From positions 91,816 to 155,815 of the forward strand of contig NZ_JANUQM010000021.1 of assembly GCF_030386795.1 (NCBI RefSeq): a DNA stretch of 64,000 nt. Reading direction: 5' to 3'. The notes under the pieces are model-generated. The model saw nothing but the letters and a program-made list of their open reading frames with translations. It was not told where the DNA came from and ran no database searches. The DNA is from Streptomyces sp. S.PNR 29. Its GTDB lineage: Bacteria; Actinomycetota; Actinomycetes; Streptomycetales; Streptomycetaceae. Below, one piece after another: positions 33,862-42,724 of the stretch (positions within the stretch are counted from its first letter, which is position 1; every line of letters starts with the position of its first letter). Position numbers and translations under genes: made by a program.

Positions 33862-35076
33862 TTACCTACAGGTGTCCTCGGCGGCCGTGTTCCCGCGGAA
33901 CGTGGGCGCGGGGGAATCGGTGACGCCGGGCTCATCGGCCCGCAATTCACCGGACTTTCCGTTGTCAGAACCGTACGCGCCGTAATCGGACGGCTCGCCG
34001 TACGGCTCTTCGTGCGCGCCTTCGGAGCTGCCGGCCGCCGTATTGGGGCTTTCCGTCCCGGAATCCCGCGGAACTTCTCTCGCGACCACCACCGGCGCGT
34101 CCCGGCGCAGCCGCTCGAACAGCTTCTCCGCCTCCGGTTCCACGAGTTGGTCGCGATTGGCGTTGTAGACGTACGACTCCCGCGGAACGGTCAGGAACTG
34201 CACACGTTCCGTGGGAATCTCGCGCAGCCCGCGCACGAGGTCGTACAAGCCGCGCAGACTCGCCAGATCCGGGTCGGTCATGAGGGAAGACGTGGCCGCG
34301 TCCAGCACGGGATACAGCTTTACCGGATTCAGCAGCACGTCATTGCTCTGCACCTTGTTGACCAGAGCCCCCAGGAACCGCTGCTGCCGTTCCATCCGGT
34401 CGGTGTCGCTGCCGTCTCCCAGGGACTTGCGGGCGCGGACGTAGCCGAGGGCCTGCTCGCCGTCGAGCGTCACCCGGCCCGCGGGGAGCCGCAGCTTCGC
34501 TGCCTTGTCGTCGATCGGCTTCTTCAGGCAGACCTCGACGCCGTCGACCGCGTCGACCATCTCCTTGAATCCGTGGAAGTCGACGACGATGTGATGGTCG
34601 ACGCGGATGTTCGTGAGCTTCTCGACCGTCCGGATGGTGCACGCCGAACCGCCCACCTGAAAGGCGTGGTTGAACATCGCGAACGTCGGCTCGGAGCGGG
34701 AGCCGTCCCGGCGGCGGCAGCCGGGCACGTCCACCATCAGGTCGCGGGGGATGGACACGGCGGTGGCGCTGCGCCGGCCCGCGGACAGGTGCAGCAGGAT
34801 GGTGGTGTCCGACCGCTCGGTCCCCTCGTCCCGCCCGTAACGGGCGTTGCCGTCCCCCGACCGCGTGTCCGACCCGATCAGCAGGATGTTCTGCGCACCG
34901 CGGGCCAGCGTGGTGGGCCGTTCCTTCTCGTAACGGGCGAGTTCCGCCGCGGCCGCCTCGTCCGCCGTGATGTTCCCGTTCAGCTTCGTGTACAGCGCCC
35001 ACCCGGCCCCCGCGGCGCCGACGGCCACGAACGCCACCACGAACCCCGAACGCCGCAGCCAGCGCCGCCGACGCAT
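33862..35076 (-). CDS. LCP family wall-polymer ligase
   Basis: This 404-residue LCP protein has a short basic N-terminus, a transmembrane helix (GFVVAFVAVGAAGAGWALY), and an LCP domain with AQNILLIGSDTRSGDG, SDTTILLHL, SIPRDLMVDVPGC and VDHHIVVDFHGF. The C-terminus after residue 330 is a Ser/Gly/Glu/Tyr-rich tail rather than a LytR_C domain. The ATG at 35076 has GGAGGG six bases upstream; a GTG at 35115 is also possible. It sits upstream of the duplicated LCP units in the same orientation, separated by about 230 bp that carry their promoter element. Confidence 0.92.
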   Translation of the reverse strand: MRRRRWLRRSGFVVAFVAVGAAGAGWALYTKLNGNITADEAAAAELARYEKERPTTLARGAQNILLIGSDTRSGDGNARYGRDEGTERSDTTILLHLSAGRRSATAVSIPRDLMVDVPGCRRRDGSRSEPTFAMFNHAFQVGGSACTIRTVEKLTNIRVDHHIVVDFHGFKEMVDAVDGVEVCLKKPIDDKAAKLRLPAGRVTLDGEQALGYVRARKSLGDGSDTDRMERQQRFLGALVNKVQSNDVLLNPVKLYPVLDAATSSLMTDPDLASLRGLYDLVRGLREIPTERVQFLTVPRESYVYNANRDQLVEPEAEKLFERLRRDAPVVVAREVPRDSGTESPNTAAGSSEGAHEEPYGEPSDYGAYGSDNGKSGELRADEPGVTDSPAPTFRGNTAAEDTCR

Positions 35077-35424
35077 CAGCGTCCCTCCGGAGCCCGGTTC
35101 TGCGCTGTCGCTCACGTGTGCCCACCCCCTCGCGCCGTACGGGTGCCTCGTGCGTGCTGCCCTTACGACGATGCCGTGAGTGAGGGGTGGGGGGTGGGTG
35201 GAGGGGGGCCGAATGGGGGACGGGCGGAGGGGGAGGGGTGGATGGGGGCGGTCGTCCCGCGAAGCCGCGGGGGCGTGCGTGTCGCTGGGGCGGCACGGGT
35301 GGGCGGCTGGGGGTCCTCTGCTCGAAGAGCTTGGGGGAAGCACCCCGTCGTGCCGGGCTGCGCAACCCCGGCCGGGTGCCCGGCAAACGCACCCCACCCG
35401 CAGCTCAACCCACAGCCCCGCCCC
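35077..35424. other. G-rich intergenic region
   Basis: No gene is supported here. Bases 35177-35250 of the plus strand are an almost continuous series of G runs (GGGGTGGGGGGTGGGTGG and similar), capable of forming G-quadruplexes. The corresponding C-rich strand would be in the leader of the LCP gene at 33862-35076 if transcription starts upstream. Confidence 0.5.
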
Positions 35425-36180
35425 TTACCTCGCCGTCGCCGTAACCCGCTCCGACTCGATCCGCTTGTCCAGCGCCGCCCCGTCCAGCCGCTCCAGATGC
35501 CGGCACAGCACCACCGACCCCCCGGTGGCCAACGGCCCGTACAACCCGGCGTTGACCCCCTCCCACGTGTCGTACGGCAACCCGGACAGAATCCGGGACC
35601 CCGGCCCCGTGAGCCCCAGCCCCGACGCCTCCGCCCGAGCCCGCTCGACCACCTCGGCCCCGGTGAACTCCCGCCCCGCCACGATCAGCGCGGGCTCCTC
35701 GGGATCGACCGGTACGTACGGCACGAACCGGTCCCCCTGCCCCGGCACCTCCACGGCATAGTCGGCGAAGCCCTCCGGCGGCTGCGGAAACCGCCCCCCG
35801 AGCGGCCGCAGCGCCAACGCCACCCGCGCCCCGGAACACGCCCGCGCCGCCTCCAGCGTGTCCGGACCGCTCACCACGAGGTCCGCCGCCCCCGGATCCC
35901 CCGCCATGTCCGCGACCACACCCACCGACGCGCACGCCAGCAGCCACACCGCCGTCTGCCAGTGCGCGGGCAACAGCAGCGCCACCCGGTCCCCGGGCTC
36001 GGCGGACAACTCGTCCTGCAGCAGGTTCGCGGTCTTGGCCACCCAATTGGCGAAGGTGGCCACGGACAGTTCGACCCGTTCACCGGTGGCGTCGTCGTAG
36101 AAGGTCACCAGGGGACGTCCGGGGTCCGCGGCGAGCGCGGAACTCAGCAGGTCGGCAGGGGTACGGTCGCTGGCGTTCAC
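35425..36180 (-). CDS. TIGR03089 family protein (AMP-ligase N-domain-like)
   Basis: This 251-residue protein matches the actinobacterial TIGR03089 family, which resembles the N-terminal part of acyl-CoA/AMP-forming synthetases (LVTFYDDATGERVELSVATFANWVAK; LLQDELSAEPGDRVALLLPAHWQ) but lacks the AMP-binding P-loop and the C-terminal lid. It is therefore unlikely to be a full ligase. In Streptomyces it usually sits beside LCP genes, as here. The function is not established. The stop lies about 350 bp from the LCP gene, and it is divergent from the amidase. Confidence 0.87.
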   Translation of the reverse strand: MNASDRTPADLLSSALAADPGRPLVTFYDDATGERVELSVATFANWVAKTANLLQDELSAEPGDRVALLLPAHWQTAVWLLACASVGVVADMAGDPGAADLVVSGPDTLEAARACSGARVALALRPLGGRFPQPPEGFADYAVEVPGQGDRFVPYVPVDPEEPALIVAGREFTGAEVVERARAEASGLGLTGPGSRILSGLPYDTWEGVNAGLYGPLATGGSVVLCRHLERLDGAALDKRIESERVTATAR

Positions 36181-36290
36181 CCACGCAAGCGTACGCGGAC
36201 ACGTGCCCGCGCACCCACCGGCCGGGCCACCGGATCGGGCGTACGGACCCGACGGCCCGTCAACTCCCGAATGGACAGGTTTGAACGGTT

Positions 36291-37835
36291 ATGTTCACGA
36301 TCAGGGGCATGCGTGGATTCCTTGCTTCCTCAATCGGCGTAACGTGCGCGGCCGCTCTCGCCCTCCCGCTCCTCCCGCCCGCTCTCGCGGCGCACGCGAG
36401 ACCGGCCCCGACCGCGGAAGCGGCCACGAAGGCGAGACCGGCGCCGCATGCGCCCGTGGCCCCGGCCGCGGGGCCGGCGGCCGAGCCCCGCGTCCCCGGC
36501 AACACCCGGTCCCTGCCCCTGCAACCCCTGGCCCGCGACCGCGCCCACGGCGCCGCCGAACAGGGCCTGCGCCCCCGCTCCGTACCGCGCTTCTCCCTCG
36601 TCGGGGTCGTCTGGAACGACCCGGACGCCGAACTGCGCGGCCGCGTCCAGGTCCGCGTCCGCGCCGCCAACACCCACACATGGTCCGGCTGGCAGGACAT
36701 CGAGCCGCACAACATCGAACACGCGGCCGACCCGGGCACCCCCGAACACACCTCGGCCCGCGTACGCGGCGCCACGGCTCCCCTGTGGGTCGGCGACTCG
36801 GACGGGGTGGAGGTCCGTGTCCGCGCGGCGGCGGATCCGGGTCGGCACGCGGAGCCGAAGCCGGACTCCAGCTCGGGTTCCGATGCGGGTTCGGGCTCGG
36901 GCACCGCTTCGGACGGCGGCGGCCGTACGGAGCAGCCCCACCCGAGCCGGCCGACCCCGCCGGCCGCACCCCCGCTCCCCACCGGCATGCGCCTCGAACT
37001 CGTCGACCCGGGCGGGGACACCGCGCCGCCGGGCACCTCTACGGACGTTCCCCGCACAGGAGGCTCCCTCAGCTCCGAGTCGACCGAGGCCATCGCCGCC
37101 TCCGCCGTCAACGCCGACCTGGCACCGCTCGGCGCCACCGAGATCCGCGAGCTGAACCGCGCGGAGACCGAGAGCGAACTGTTCGTCCTGCGTGCCGGTG
37201 AACTGACGGAGCAGCAGCTGGCCAAGCCGTACATCGGCCCTCGCCCCCGCATCGTCACGCGCCGTGGCTGGGGGGCGAACGAGACGCTGCGCGAGAAGAA
37301 GTTCGCCTACACGAAGAAGGTCAAGGCGGCGTTCGTGCACCACACCGCCTCCGGCGGCACCTACGGCTGCTCCCAGGCCCCGTCGCTCATCCGCGGTATC
37401 TACCGCTACCACGTCAGGAGCATGGGCTGGCGGGACATCGGCTACAACTTCGTCGTCGACAAGTGCGGAAAGATCTACGAGGGCCGGGCCGGGGGCGTGG
37501 CGAAGCCGGTCCTGGGCGCCCACACCCGCGGGTTCAACTCCCACAGCATGGGGATCGCCGTTCTGGGCAGCTACGACGCCCGCAAACCCAGCTCCGCCGC
37601 GGTCAAGGCCGTCGCCCGGCTGAGCGCGTGGAAGCTCGGGCTCTACGGAGTGAATCCGCGCGGGAAGACATACCTGAAGTCCGGTGGTGGCAATCTCTAC
37701 CGAAAAGGCAGGAAGGCGCGACTGAATGTGATCTCCGGCCACCGGGACGGATTTGCCACGAGCTGTCCCGGTGGCCAGCTCTACCGCAAACTCGGCGCGG
37801 CGCGCTCGACGGCCGCCCGATACCAGGGGCGTTGA
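36291..37835 (+). CDS. Secreted PGRP-type N-acetylmuramoyl-L-alanine amidase
   Basis: This 514-residue exported protein has a signal peptide (to about residue 35), an Ala/Pro-rich region, a beta-type segment of about 100 residues (FSLVGVVWNDPDAELRGRVQVR), a Ser/Gly linker and a C-terminal PGRP/Amidase_2 domain (about 310-510). Zinc ligands are visible in FVHHTASGG, SGHRDG and TSCPGG, with Tyr in GYNFVVD. It should cleave the bond between MurNAc and stem-peptide L-Ala during wall turnover. An internal ATG at 36309 is an alternative start with closer AGGGG. Confidence 0.92.
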   Translation: MFTIRGMRGFLASSIGVTCAAALALPLLPPALAAHARPAPTAEAATKARPAPHAPVAPAAGPAAEPRVPGNTRSLPLQPLARDRAHGAAEQGLRPRSVPRFSLVGVVWNDPDAELRGRVQVRVRAANTHTWSGWQDIEPHNIEHAADPGTPEHTSARVRGATAPLWVGDSDGVEVRVRAAADPGRHAEPKPDSSSGSDAGSGSGTASDGGGRTEQPHPSRPTPPAAPPLPTGMRLELVDPGGDTAPPGTSTDVPRTGGSLSSESTEAIAASAVNADLAPLGATEIRELNRAETESELFVLRAGELTEQQLAKPYIGPRPRIVTRRGWGANETLREKKFAYTKKVKAAFVHHTASGGTYGCSQAPSLIRGIYRYHVRSMGWRDIGYNFVVDKCGKIYEGRAGGVAKPVLGAHTRGFNSHSMGIAVLGSYDARKPSSAAVKAVARLSAWKLGLYGVNPRGKTYLKSGGGNLYRKGRKARLNVISGHRDGFATSCPGGQLYRKLGAARSTAARYQGR

Positions 37836-37991
37836 CGGGGAGGCACATTGCCGCCGTCAGGGGCGAGGGGGGCAGGGCGCCACACGGCCGTCGAACCATC
37901 GAAGGCGCCACGGAACGGTCTGGAACGGTCTGCATACACTGGCCGGTCGAAAGGCAGTTCGGCCGGTCCCGGCAGGAAGCAGAGACGACAG

Positions 37992-39074
37992 GTGACAGAA
38001 GCGATCCTTCTGGTCGGCGGCAAGGGCACCCGGTTGCGCCCGCTCACGGTGCACACGCCCAAGCCCATGGTCCGGGCGGCGGGGGTGCCGTTCCTCACGC
38101 ACCAGCTGGCGAGAGCGAGAGCGGCGGGCGTCGAGCACATCGTCCTGGCCACCTCCTACCTCGCCGAGGTCTTCGAGCCGTACTTCGGCGACGGCTCCTC
38201 GCTCGGCCTTCATCTGGAGTACGTGACGGAGGAGGAGCCGCTGGGCACGGGCGGCGCGATACGCAACGTCGCCTCGCGGCTGCACTCGGGGCCGGACGAC
38301 CCGGTGCTGGTCTTCAACGGGGACATCCTGACGGGGCTGGACATCAGGGCGCTGGTCCGCACCCACGAAGAGACCGGCGCGGACATCTCGTTGCACCTGA
38401 CGAAGGTGACGGACCCTCGGGCGTACGGGCTGGTCCCCACGGACGAGTCGGGCCGGGTCCTGGCGTTCCTGGAGAAGCCGCAGACCCCGGAGGAGATGGT
38501 CACCGACCAGATCAACGCGGGGGCGTACGTGTTCCGCCGCTCGGTCATCGACACGATCCCGGCGGGCCGCCCGGTGTCGGTGGAGCGGGAGACGTTCCCG
38601 GACCTCCTCGCGGCCGGAGCCCACCTCCAGGGCATGGTCGACTCGACGTACTGGCTGGACCTCGGTACGCCGGCGGCGTTCGTCCGGGGCTCGGCGGATC
38701 TGGTCCTGGGCCGCGCCCCGTCCCCGGCGGTGCCGGGACGCTGCGGCGACCGGCTGGTCCTCCCGACGGCGACGGTCGCCCCTGACGCGAAGCTGACGGG
38801 CGGGACGGTCGTCGGGGAAGGGGCGTTCGTGGCGGAGGGCGCGCGGGTCTTCGGCAGCACGATCCTGCCGGGCGCCGTCATCGAGCCCGGCGCCGTCATC
38901 ACCGACTCCCTCATCGGCACCCGCGCCCGCATCGGCGAACGCTCCGTCCTCACCGGCACGGTCATCGGTGACGGCGCGGTCATCGGCGCCGACAACGAAC
39001 TGCGGGAGGGCGCCCGGGTGTGGTGCGACGCCCGGATCCCGGCGGGGGCGGTGCGGTTCTCTTCGGACCAGTAG
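37992..39074 (+). CDS. Sugar-1-phosphate nucleotidyltransferase (mannose-1-phosphate guanylyltransferase type)
   Basis: This 360-residue protein has a nucleotidyltransferase domain starting AILLVGGKGTRLRPLTVHTPKPM and a C-terminal left-handed beta-helix (hexapeptide repeats such as GAVIEPGAVITDSLIGTRARIG). FNGDILTGLD gives the metal-binding Asp. This is the two-domain form assigned to GDP-mannose synthesis in Streptomyces. It would use the mannose-1-phosphate made by ManB. The GTG at 37992 follows GGAAGCAGAGAC. Two direct GGAACGGTCT repeats and TACACT (37935-37940) lie in the promoter region. Confidence 0.92.
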   Translation: MTEAILLVGGKGTRLRPLTVHTPKPMVRAAGVPFLTHQLARARAAGVEHIVLATSYLAEVFEPYFGDGSSLGLHLEYVTEEEPLGTGGAIRNVASRLHSGPDDPVLVFNGDILTGLDIRALVRTHEETGADISLHLTKVTDPRAYGLVPTDESGRVLAFLEKPQTPEEMVTDQINAGAYVFRRSVIDTIPAGRPVSVERETFPDLLAAGAHLQGMVDSTYWLDLGTPAAFVRGSADLVLGRAPSPAVPGRCGDRLVLPTATVAPDAKLTGGTVVGEGAFVAEGARVFGSTILPGAVIEPGAVITDSLIGTRARIGERSVLTGTVIGDGAVIGADNELREGARVWCDARIPAGAVRFSSDQ

Positions 39075-39361
39075 CGCGCGGGGTGGGTGGGGGTGCGCGT
39101 TGCGCCTACGGTGCGTTGGGTGGGTCGGGGCCGCGCCGGGGGGTGTCCGTCCTCGGTCCGGCGGGGCTGTCTCCTACGGAGGTGGAGGGTGATGGACGCC
39201 GGCCGCTGCGGGCGGACACCCCCCGACACGGCCCCTTCTCGCCGTGGGCGGGTGCGGGTGGGCGGGGGTGCGCGCTCGATGCCGCGCGTGGCACCCGGGG
39301 TGCCGGTCCAACGCCGGGCACACAGGACCACGCACCCACCCCGAACCGCAGCCCCGCCGCC
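39075..39361. other. G/C-rich intergenic region without a gene
   Basis: This gap between convergent genes contains long runs such as GGGGTGGGTGGGGGTG and GGGCGGGTGCGGGTGGGCGGGGG. No coding region, tRNA or clear terminator was recognised. Confidence 0.5.
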
Positions 39362-40363
39362 TCACAACCGCCCGATATCCCCCCGCGCCATCCGCGGAGC
39401 GCGCCGCGGCGGCACCCGCCCGCTCAGCAGGATCAACCGAGCCGCCCGATGCCGCTGCCCGGCATACGGCTCCAGCAACCGCAGCATGACCGAGTCGTCC
39501 GCGGACCGGTCCCCGGCCAACGCCCACCCCACGATCCCCGGCAGATGCAGGTCCCCGACGGTCACCGCATCCGGCGCCCCATGACTGCGCTGCACCACCT
39601 CCGCCGAGGTCCACGGCCCGATCCCCGGCACGACCTGCAACCGCGCCTGCGCGGCCGCCGGCTCCATCCCCACGGCCTCCTCCAGCCGCGCAGCGACCCG
39701 TACGGCCCGCAGAATCGTCGACGCCCGCTTGTTGTCGACCCCGGCCCGGTGCCACTCCCAGGAAGGGATCAGCGCCCACGTCCGCGGGGCCGGCATGACG
39801 TACATCCGCCCGGGCGCCGGCCCCGGCGCCGGGTCCCCGTACTTCCGTACGAGCAGCCGCCACGCCCGGTACGCCTCATCCGTCGTGACCTTCTGCTCCA
39901 AGATCGACGGAATCAGCGACTCCAGGACCAGACCGGTGCGCGTCAGCCGCAGGCCCGGCCGCCGGTGCCGGGTCAGCGCCAGCAACCGGTGCCGCGGCGC
40001 GAACGCCGACGGGTCGTCCGCGGCGCCCAGCAACTCCGGCAACCGCTCCAGCAGCCAGTCCGCCCCCGGCCCCCACGCCTCCCCGCGCACCTCACCGCCG
40101 CACGCGGACACCCGCAGCGTTCCCGGCCCGGCCGGCGTTCGGGTGGCCCGCCACACGGACCCGTCCGGCGTCGCCCGGAACGTCGGGTCGGCGGGGCCGC
40201 GCCTGAGCGGTCCGAGCACCAGACCGAGGTCGAGCGGACCTTCCGGCACCCACCTCCGTACCCGCGCCGGTGCCGCCGCCTGCCGCGGCACACCCGGGGG
40301 CACGGCGACATGCCCACCACGCACCGTCGTACGAGTGGGCCGAGGGGCGAAACGTCCTGCCAC
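39362..40363 (-). CDS. AlkA-like DNA-3-methyladenine glycosylase
   Basis: This 333-residue HhH-GPD superfamily protein excises alkylated bases from DNA. The helix-hairpin-helix and catalytic loop read LQVVPGIGPWTSAEVVQRSHG followed by DAVTVGDLHLP, where the last Asp is the expected catalytic residue. The preceding LESLIPSILEQKVTTDEAYRAWR is the typical recognition helix. The N-terminal 100 residues form an AlkA_N-like part. It lacks iron-sulphur cysteines. Its place between sugar nucleotide and F420 genes looks incidental. Confidence 0.9.
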   Translation of the reverse strand: MAGRFAPRPTRTTVRGGHVAVPPGVPRQAAAPARVRRWVPEGPLDLGLVLGPLRRGPADPTFRATPDGSVWRATRTPAGPGTLRVSACGGEVRGEAWGPGADWLLERLPELLGAADDPSAFAPRHRLLALTRHRRPGLRLTRTGLVLESLIPSILEQKVTTDEAYRAWRLLVRKYGDPAPGPAPGRMYVMPAPRTWALIPSWEWHRAGVDNKRASTILRAVRVAARLEEAVGMEPAAAQARLQVVPGIGPWTSAEVVQRSHGAPDAVTVGDLHLPGIVGWALAGDRSADDSVMLRLLEPYAGQRHRAARLILLSGRVPPRRAPRMARGDIGRL

Positions 40364-40424
40364 GAGTGAAGTCCCAGGAAGAGAAGCGGAGCCCTATGGC
40401 CGACCTGTGAAGCGTAAGCCCGTG

Positions 40425-41735
40425 TCAGCGCACCTCGATGAACGCCCCCGCATCCCGCTCCGGCCGCGGCCGGGGATCCTCCGCGGGGTGGCCGACCGCC
40501 ACGGCCCCCATCGGGTCCCAGTCCTGCGGTAGGCCCAGCACCTCGCGCACCACGTCCCGGCAGAACATCGTCGACGACACCCATGCGGAACCGAGCCGCT
40601 CCCCGGCCAGCGCGACCAGCAGGTTCTGCACGCCCGCCCCGGCGGCGACCACGAACATCTCCCGCTCGGCCCCGTCACGCCGCGGGTCGCCGTAGGTGTG
40701 CGAACCGTCCATGACCAGGCAGGGGACCACCAGGTACGGCGCGTTGCGCAGGACGTCCCCGCGTCGTGTCCGCTTGGCGATGGAGTCCTCGCTCTTGCCG
40801 TCGCGGCGGAGGTCCGCGATCCAGGCGTCCCGCATCGCGTCCAGCAGCCGCGTCCGCGACTCCTCCGACTCCAGGAGTACGAAGCGCCAGGGGGTGGTGT
40901 GGTGCGGTGCCGGTGCTGTGACCGCTGCCGCCACCGCCCGGCGTACGGCCCCCGGATCGACCGGCTCGTCCGTGAACGCGCGGATCGTGCGGCGCTGGGT
41001 GACCGCCTGCCGTATGGCCTCCGAGGTGCCCAGCCGGAACATGTCGTCGCGCGCGCCGCGCACCATGGCCCGCGCCCCCTCTCCGTGGTCCTCCGCCACC
41101 AGGTGCGGCAGCCCGCGCACCACGGCGACGGGCAGCCCGGCGGCCTTGCCCTTCACCAGGTCACCCGCGGCGGCCAGTTCGTCCGCCGTGGCGACGACGG
41201 TGGCGCTGAGCTGATTGCCGTACGCGTCCGTGCCCCCGCGCAGATCGTCCAGCACGCGCACCCCGGCGGCGCCGATCGCGACATCCGTGAGCCCCGCGCG
41301 CCAGGGCCGCCCGAAGGTGTCAGTGACGATCACTCCGACGTTGACGCCGAGAGCGTCGCGCAGGCCGTCGCGGATCGTGCGTGCGGATGCGTCGGGGTTC
41401 TCGGGGAGCAGCAGGACCGTTCCCGACGGCGTGTTGGAGGCGTCGACGCCGGCGGCCGCCATGATCAGGCCCTGCCGGTTCTCGACGATGCGGAGGGGAC
41501 CGCGGCGGGCCACGACCCGTACGGTTTCCGCGTCGATCGCGGCCTCGCGGTCGGTCGCCTCGACGACCCTTCCTTCCGCCTTGGAGACGATCTTCGACGT
41601 GACGAGCAGGACGTCCCCGTCGGCCAGCCCGGGTTCGGCGGACGCGATCAGTTTGGCCAGGTCGTCACTCGGCTGCACCTCCGGGATGCCGGACACGGCC
41701 CACACCCGGTAGCCGTCACTGGGTGCCCCTCTCAT
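40425..41735 (-). CDS. fbiB: Coenzyme F420:L-glutamate ligase / FMN reductase fusion (FbiB)
   Basis: This 436-residue bifunctional protein of F420 synthesis has an N-terminal CofE-type gamma-glutamyl ligase domain (about 1-245; VLLVTSKIVSKAEGR, VIVTDTFGRPWRAG), which adds the glutamate tail to F420-0. The C-terminal nitroreductase-like FMN domain (about 250-436; TQRRTIRAFTDEPVD, HHTTPWRFVLLES, GAGVQNLLVAL) reduces dehydro-F420 in actinobacteria. The ATG at 41735 overlaps the fbiA stop by ATGA. F420 serves reductases in secondary metabolism and redox defence. Confidence 0.95.
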   Translation of the reverse strand: MRGAPSDGYRVWAVSGIPEVQPSDDLAKLIASAEPGLADGDVLLVTSKIVSKAEGRVVEATDREAAIDAETVRVVARRGPLRIVENRQGLIMAAAGVDASNTPSGTVLLLPENPDASARTIRDGLRDALGVNVGVIVTDTFGRPWRAGLTDVAIGAAGVRVLDDLRGGTDAYGNQLSATVVATADELAAAGDLVKGKAAGLPVAVVRGLPHLVAEDHGEGARAMVRGARDDMFRLGTSEAIRQAVTQRRTIRAFTDEPVDPGAVRRAVAAAVTAPAPHHTTPWRFVLLESEESRTRLLDAMRDAWIADLRRDGKSEDSIAKRTRRGDVLRNAPYLVVPCLVMDGSHTYGDPRRDGAEREMFVVAAGAGVQNLLVALAGERLGSAWVSSTMFCRDVVREVLGLPQDWDPMGAVAVGHPAEDPRPRPERDAGAFIEVR

Positions 41736-42691
41736 GACGCCCGGACCTCCTCCGCCAGCGTCAGCGCCTCCCTGGCCATCTGCGCGGCCGCGTCGACGTC
41801 GGTCATCATCAGCGGGACGGCCCTGCAGCGGATCCCCGCCGCCTCGATCCGTTCGACCGAGGCCGCGTCCACCGTGTCGACGAGCCAGCCGTCCAGCAGT
41901 CCCGAGCCGTAGTGCTCGGCCACCGCCGCCGCCGTGGACTCCACGCCGACCGCCGCCAGCACCTTGTCGGCCATGCCCCGCACGGGTGCGTCCCCGACGA
42001 TGGGGGACAGACCGACCACCGGCACGCCGGCGTCGGCGATCGCCTCGCGGATGCCCGGCACGGCGAGGATCGTGCCGACGGAGACGACCGGGTTGGAGGG
42101 CGGGAAGAGGACGACGTCCGCCTCCGCGATCGACTCCAGGACGCCGGGCGCCGGCTTCGCCTGCTCGGCGCCCACGGGGACGACCGCCTGGGCGGGGACC
42201 GAGGCCCGCAGCCGTACCCAGTACTCCTGGAAGTGGACGGCCTTGCGCTCGCCGTCCACCTCGACGGCCACATGGGTCTCCACGCGGTCGTCGGTCATCG
42301 GGATGAGACGTACGCCGGGCTTCCAGCGGTCGCACAGCGCCTCCGTGACCGCGCTGAGGGGGTATCCGGCGCCGATCATCTGCGTCCGCACGATGTGCGT
42401 GGCGAAGTCCCGGTCGCCCAGCCCGAACCACTCGGGCCCCAGGCCGTAGGCCGCGAGCTCCTCCTTGAGGTGGAAGGTCTCGTCGGCCCGGCCCCAGCCC
42501 TGCTCCTCGTTGATGCCGCCGCCGAGCGTGTACATCACCGTGTCGAGGTCCGGGCAGACCTTCAGCCCGAAGAGGTGGATGTCGTCCCCGGTGTTGCCGA
42601 TGACCGTGATGTCCGCGTCCGGCACGGCCCGCTTCAGACCGCGCAGGAACCGGGCACCACCGATGCCGCCTGCCAGAACCACAATGCGCAT
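41732..42691 (-). CDS. fbiA: 2-phospho-L-lactate/PEP transferase (FbiA/CofD)
   Basis: This 319-residue enzyme joins the activated phosphoenolpyruvate/phospholactate moiety to Fo to make (dehydro-)F420-0. The N-terminus MRIVVLAGGIGGARFLRGLKR is the CofD signature; VIGNTGDDIHLFGLKVCPDLD and FPPSNPVVSVGTIL are further family motifs. It is the first gene of a two-gene operon with fbiB, and fbiC and fbiD are not in the window. The upstream gap to the cysteine dioxygenase gene is only 33 bp, so the three may share a transcript. Confidence 0.95.
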   Translation of the reverse strand: MRIVVLAGGIGGARFLRGLKRAVPDADITVIGNTGDDIHLFGLKVCPDLDTVMYTLGGGINEEQGWGRADETFHLKEELAAYGLGPEWFGLGDRDFATHIVRTQMIGAGYPLSAVTEALCDRWKPGVRLIPMTDDRVETHVAVEVDGERKAVHFQEYWVRLRASVPAQAVVPVGAEQAKPAPGVLESIAEADVVLFPPSNPVVSVGTILAVPGIREAIADAGVPVVGLSPIVGDAPVRGMADKVLAAVGVESTAAAVAEHYGSGLLDGWLVDTVDAASVERIEAAGIRCRAVPLMMTDVDAAAQMAREALTLAEEVRAS

Positions 42692-42724
42692 GAGAGCAGT
42701 CTTGCAGGCGGGTACGACAGCGCG

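Noticed and set aside
28250..33985. A 1911-codon plus-strand open frame opposite the LCP genes
   Set aside because: It is the antisense shadow of four real minus-strand genes with clear LCP motifs; its own sequence is Arg/Gly/Val-rich and has no domain.
35177..35420. CRISPR-like or satellite repeat in the G-rich region
   Set aside because: There is no regular repeat-spacer pattern, only G runs of variable spacing.
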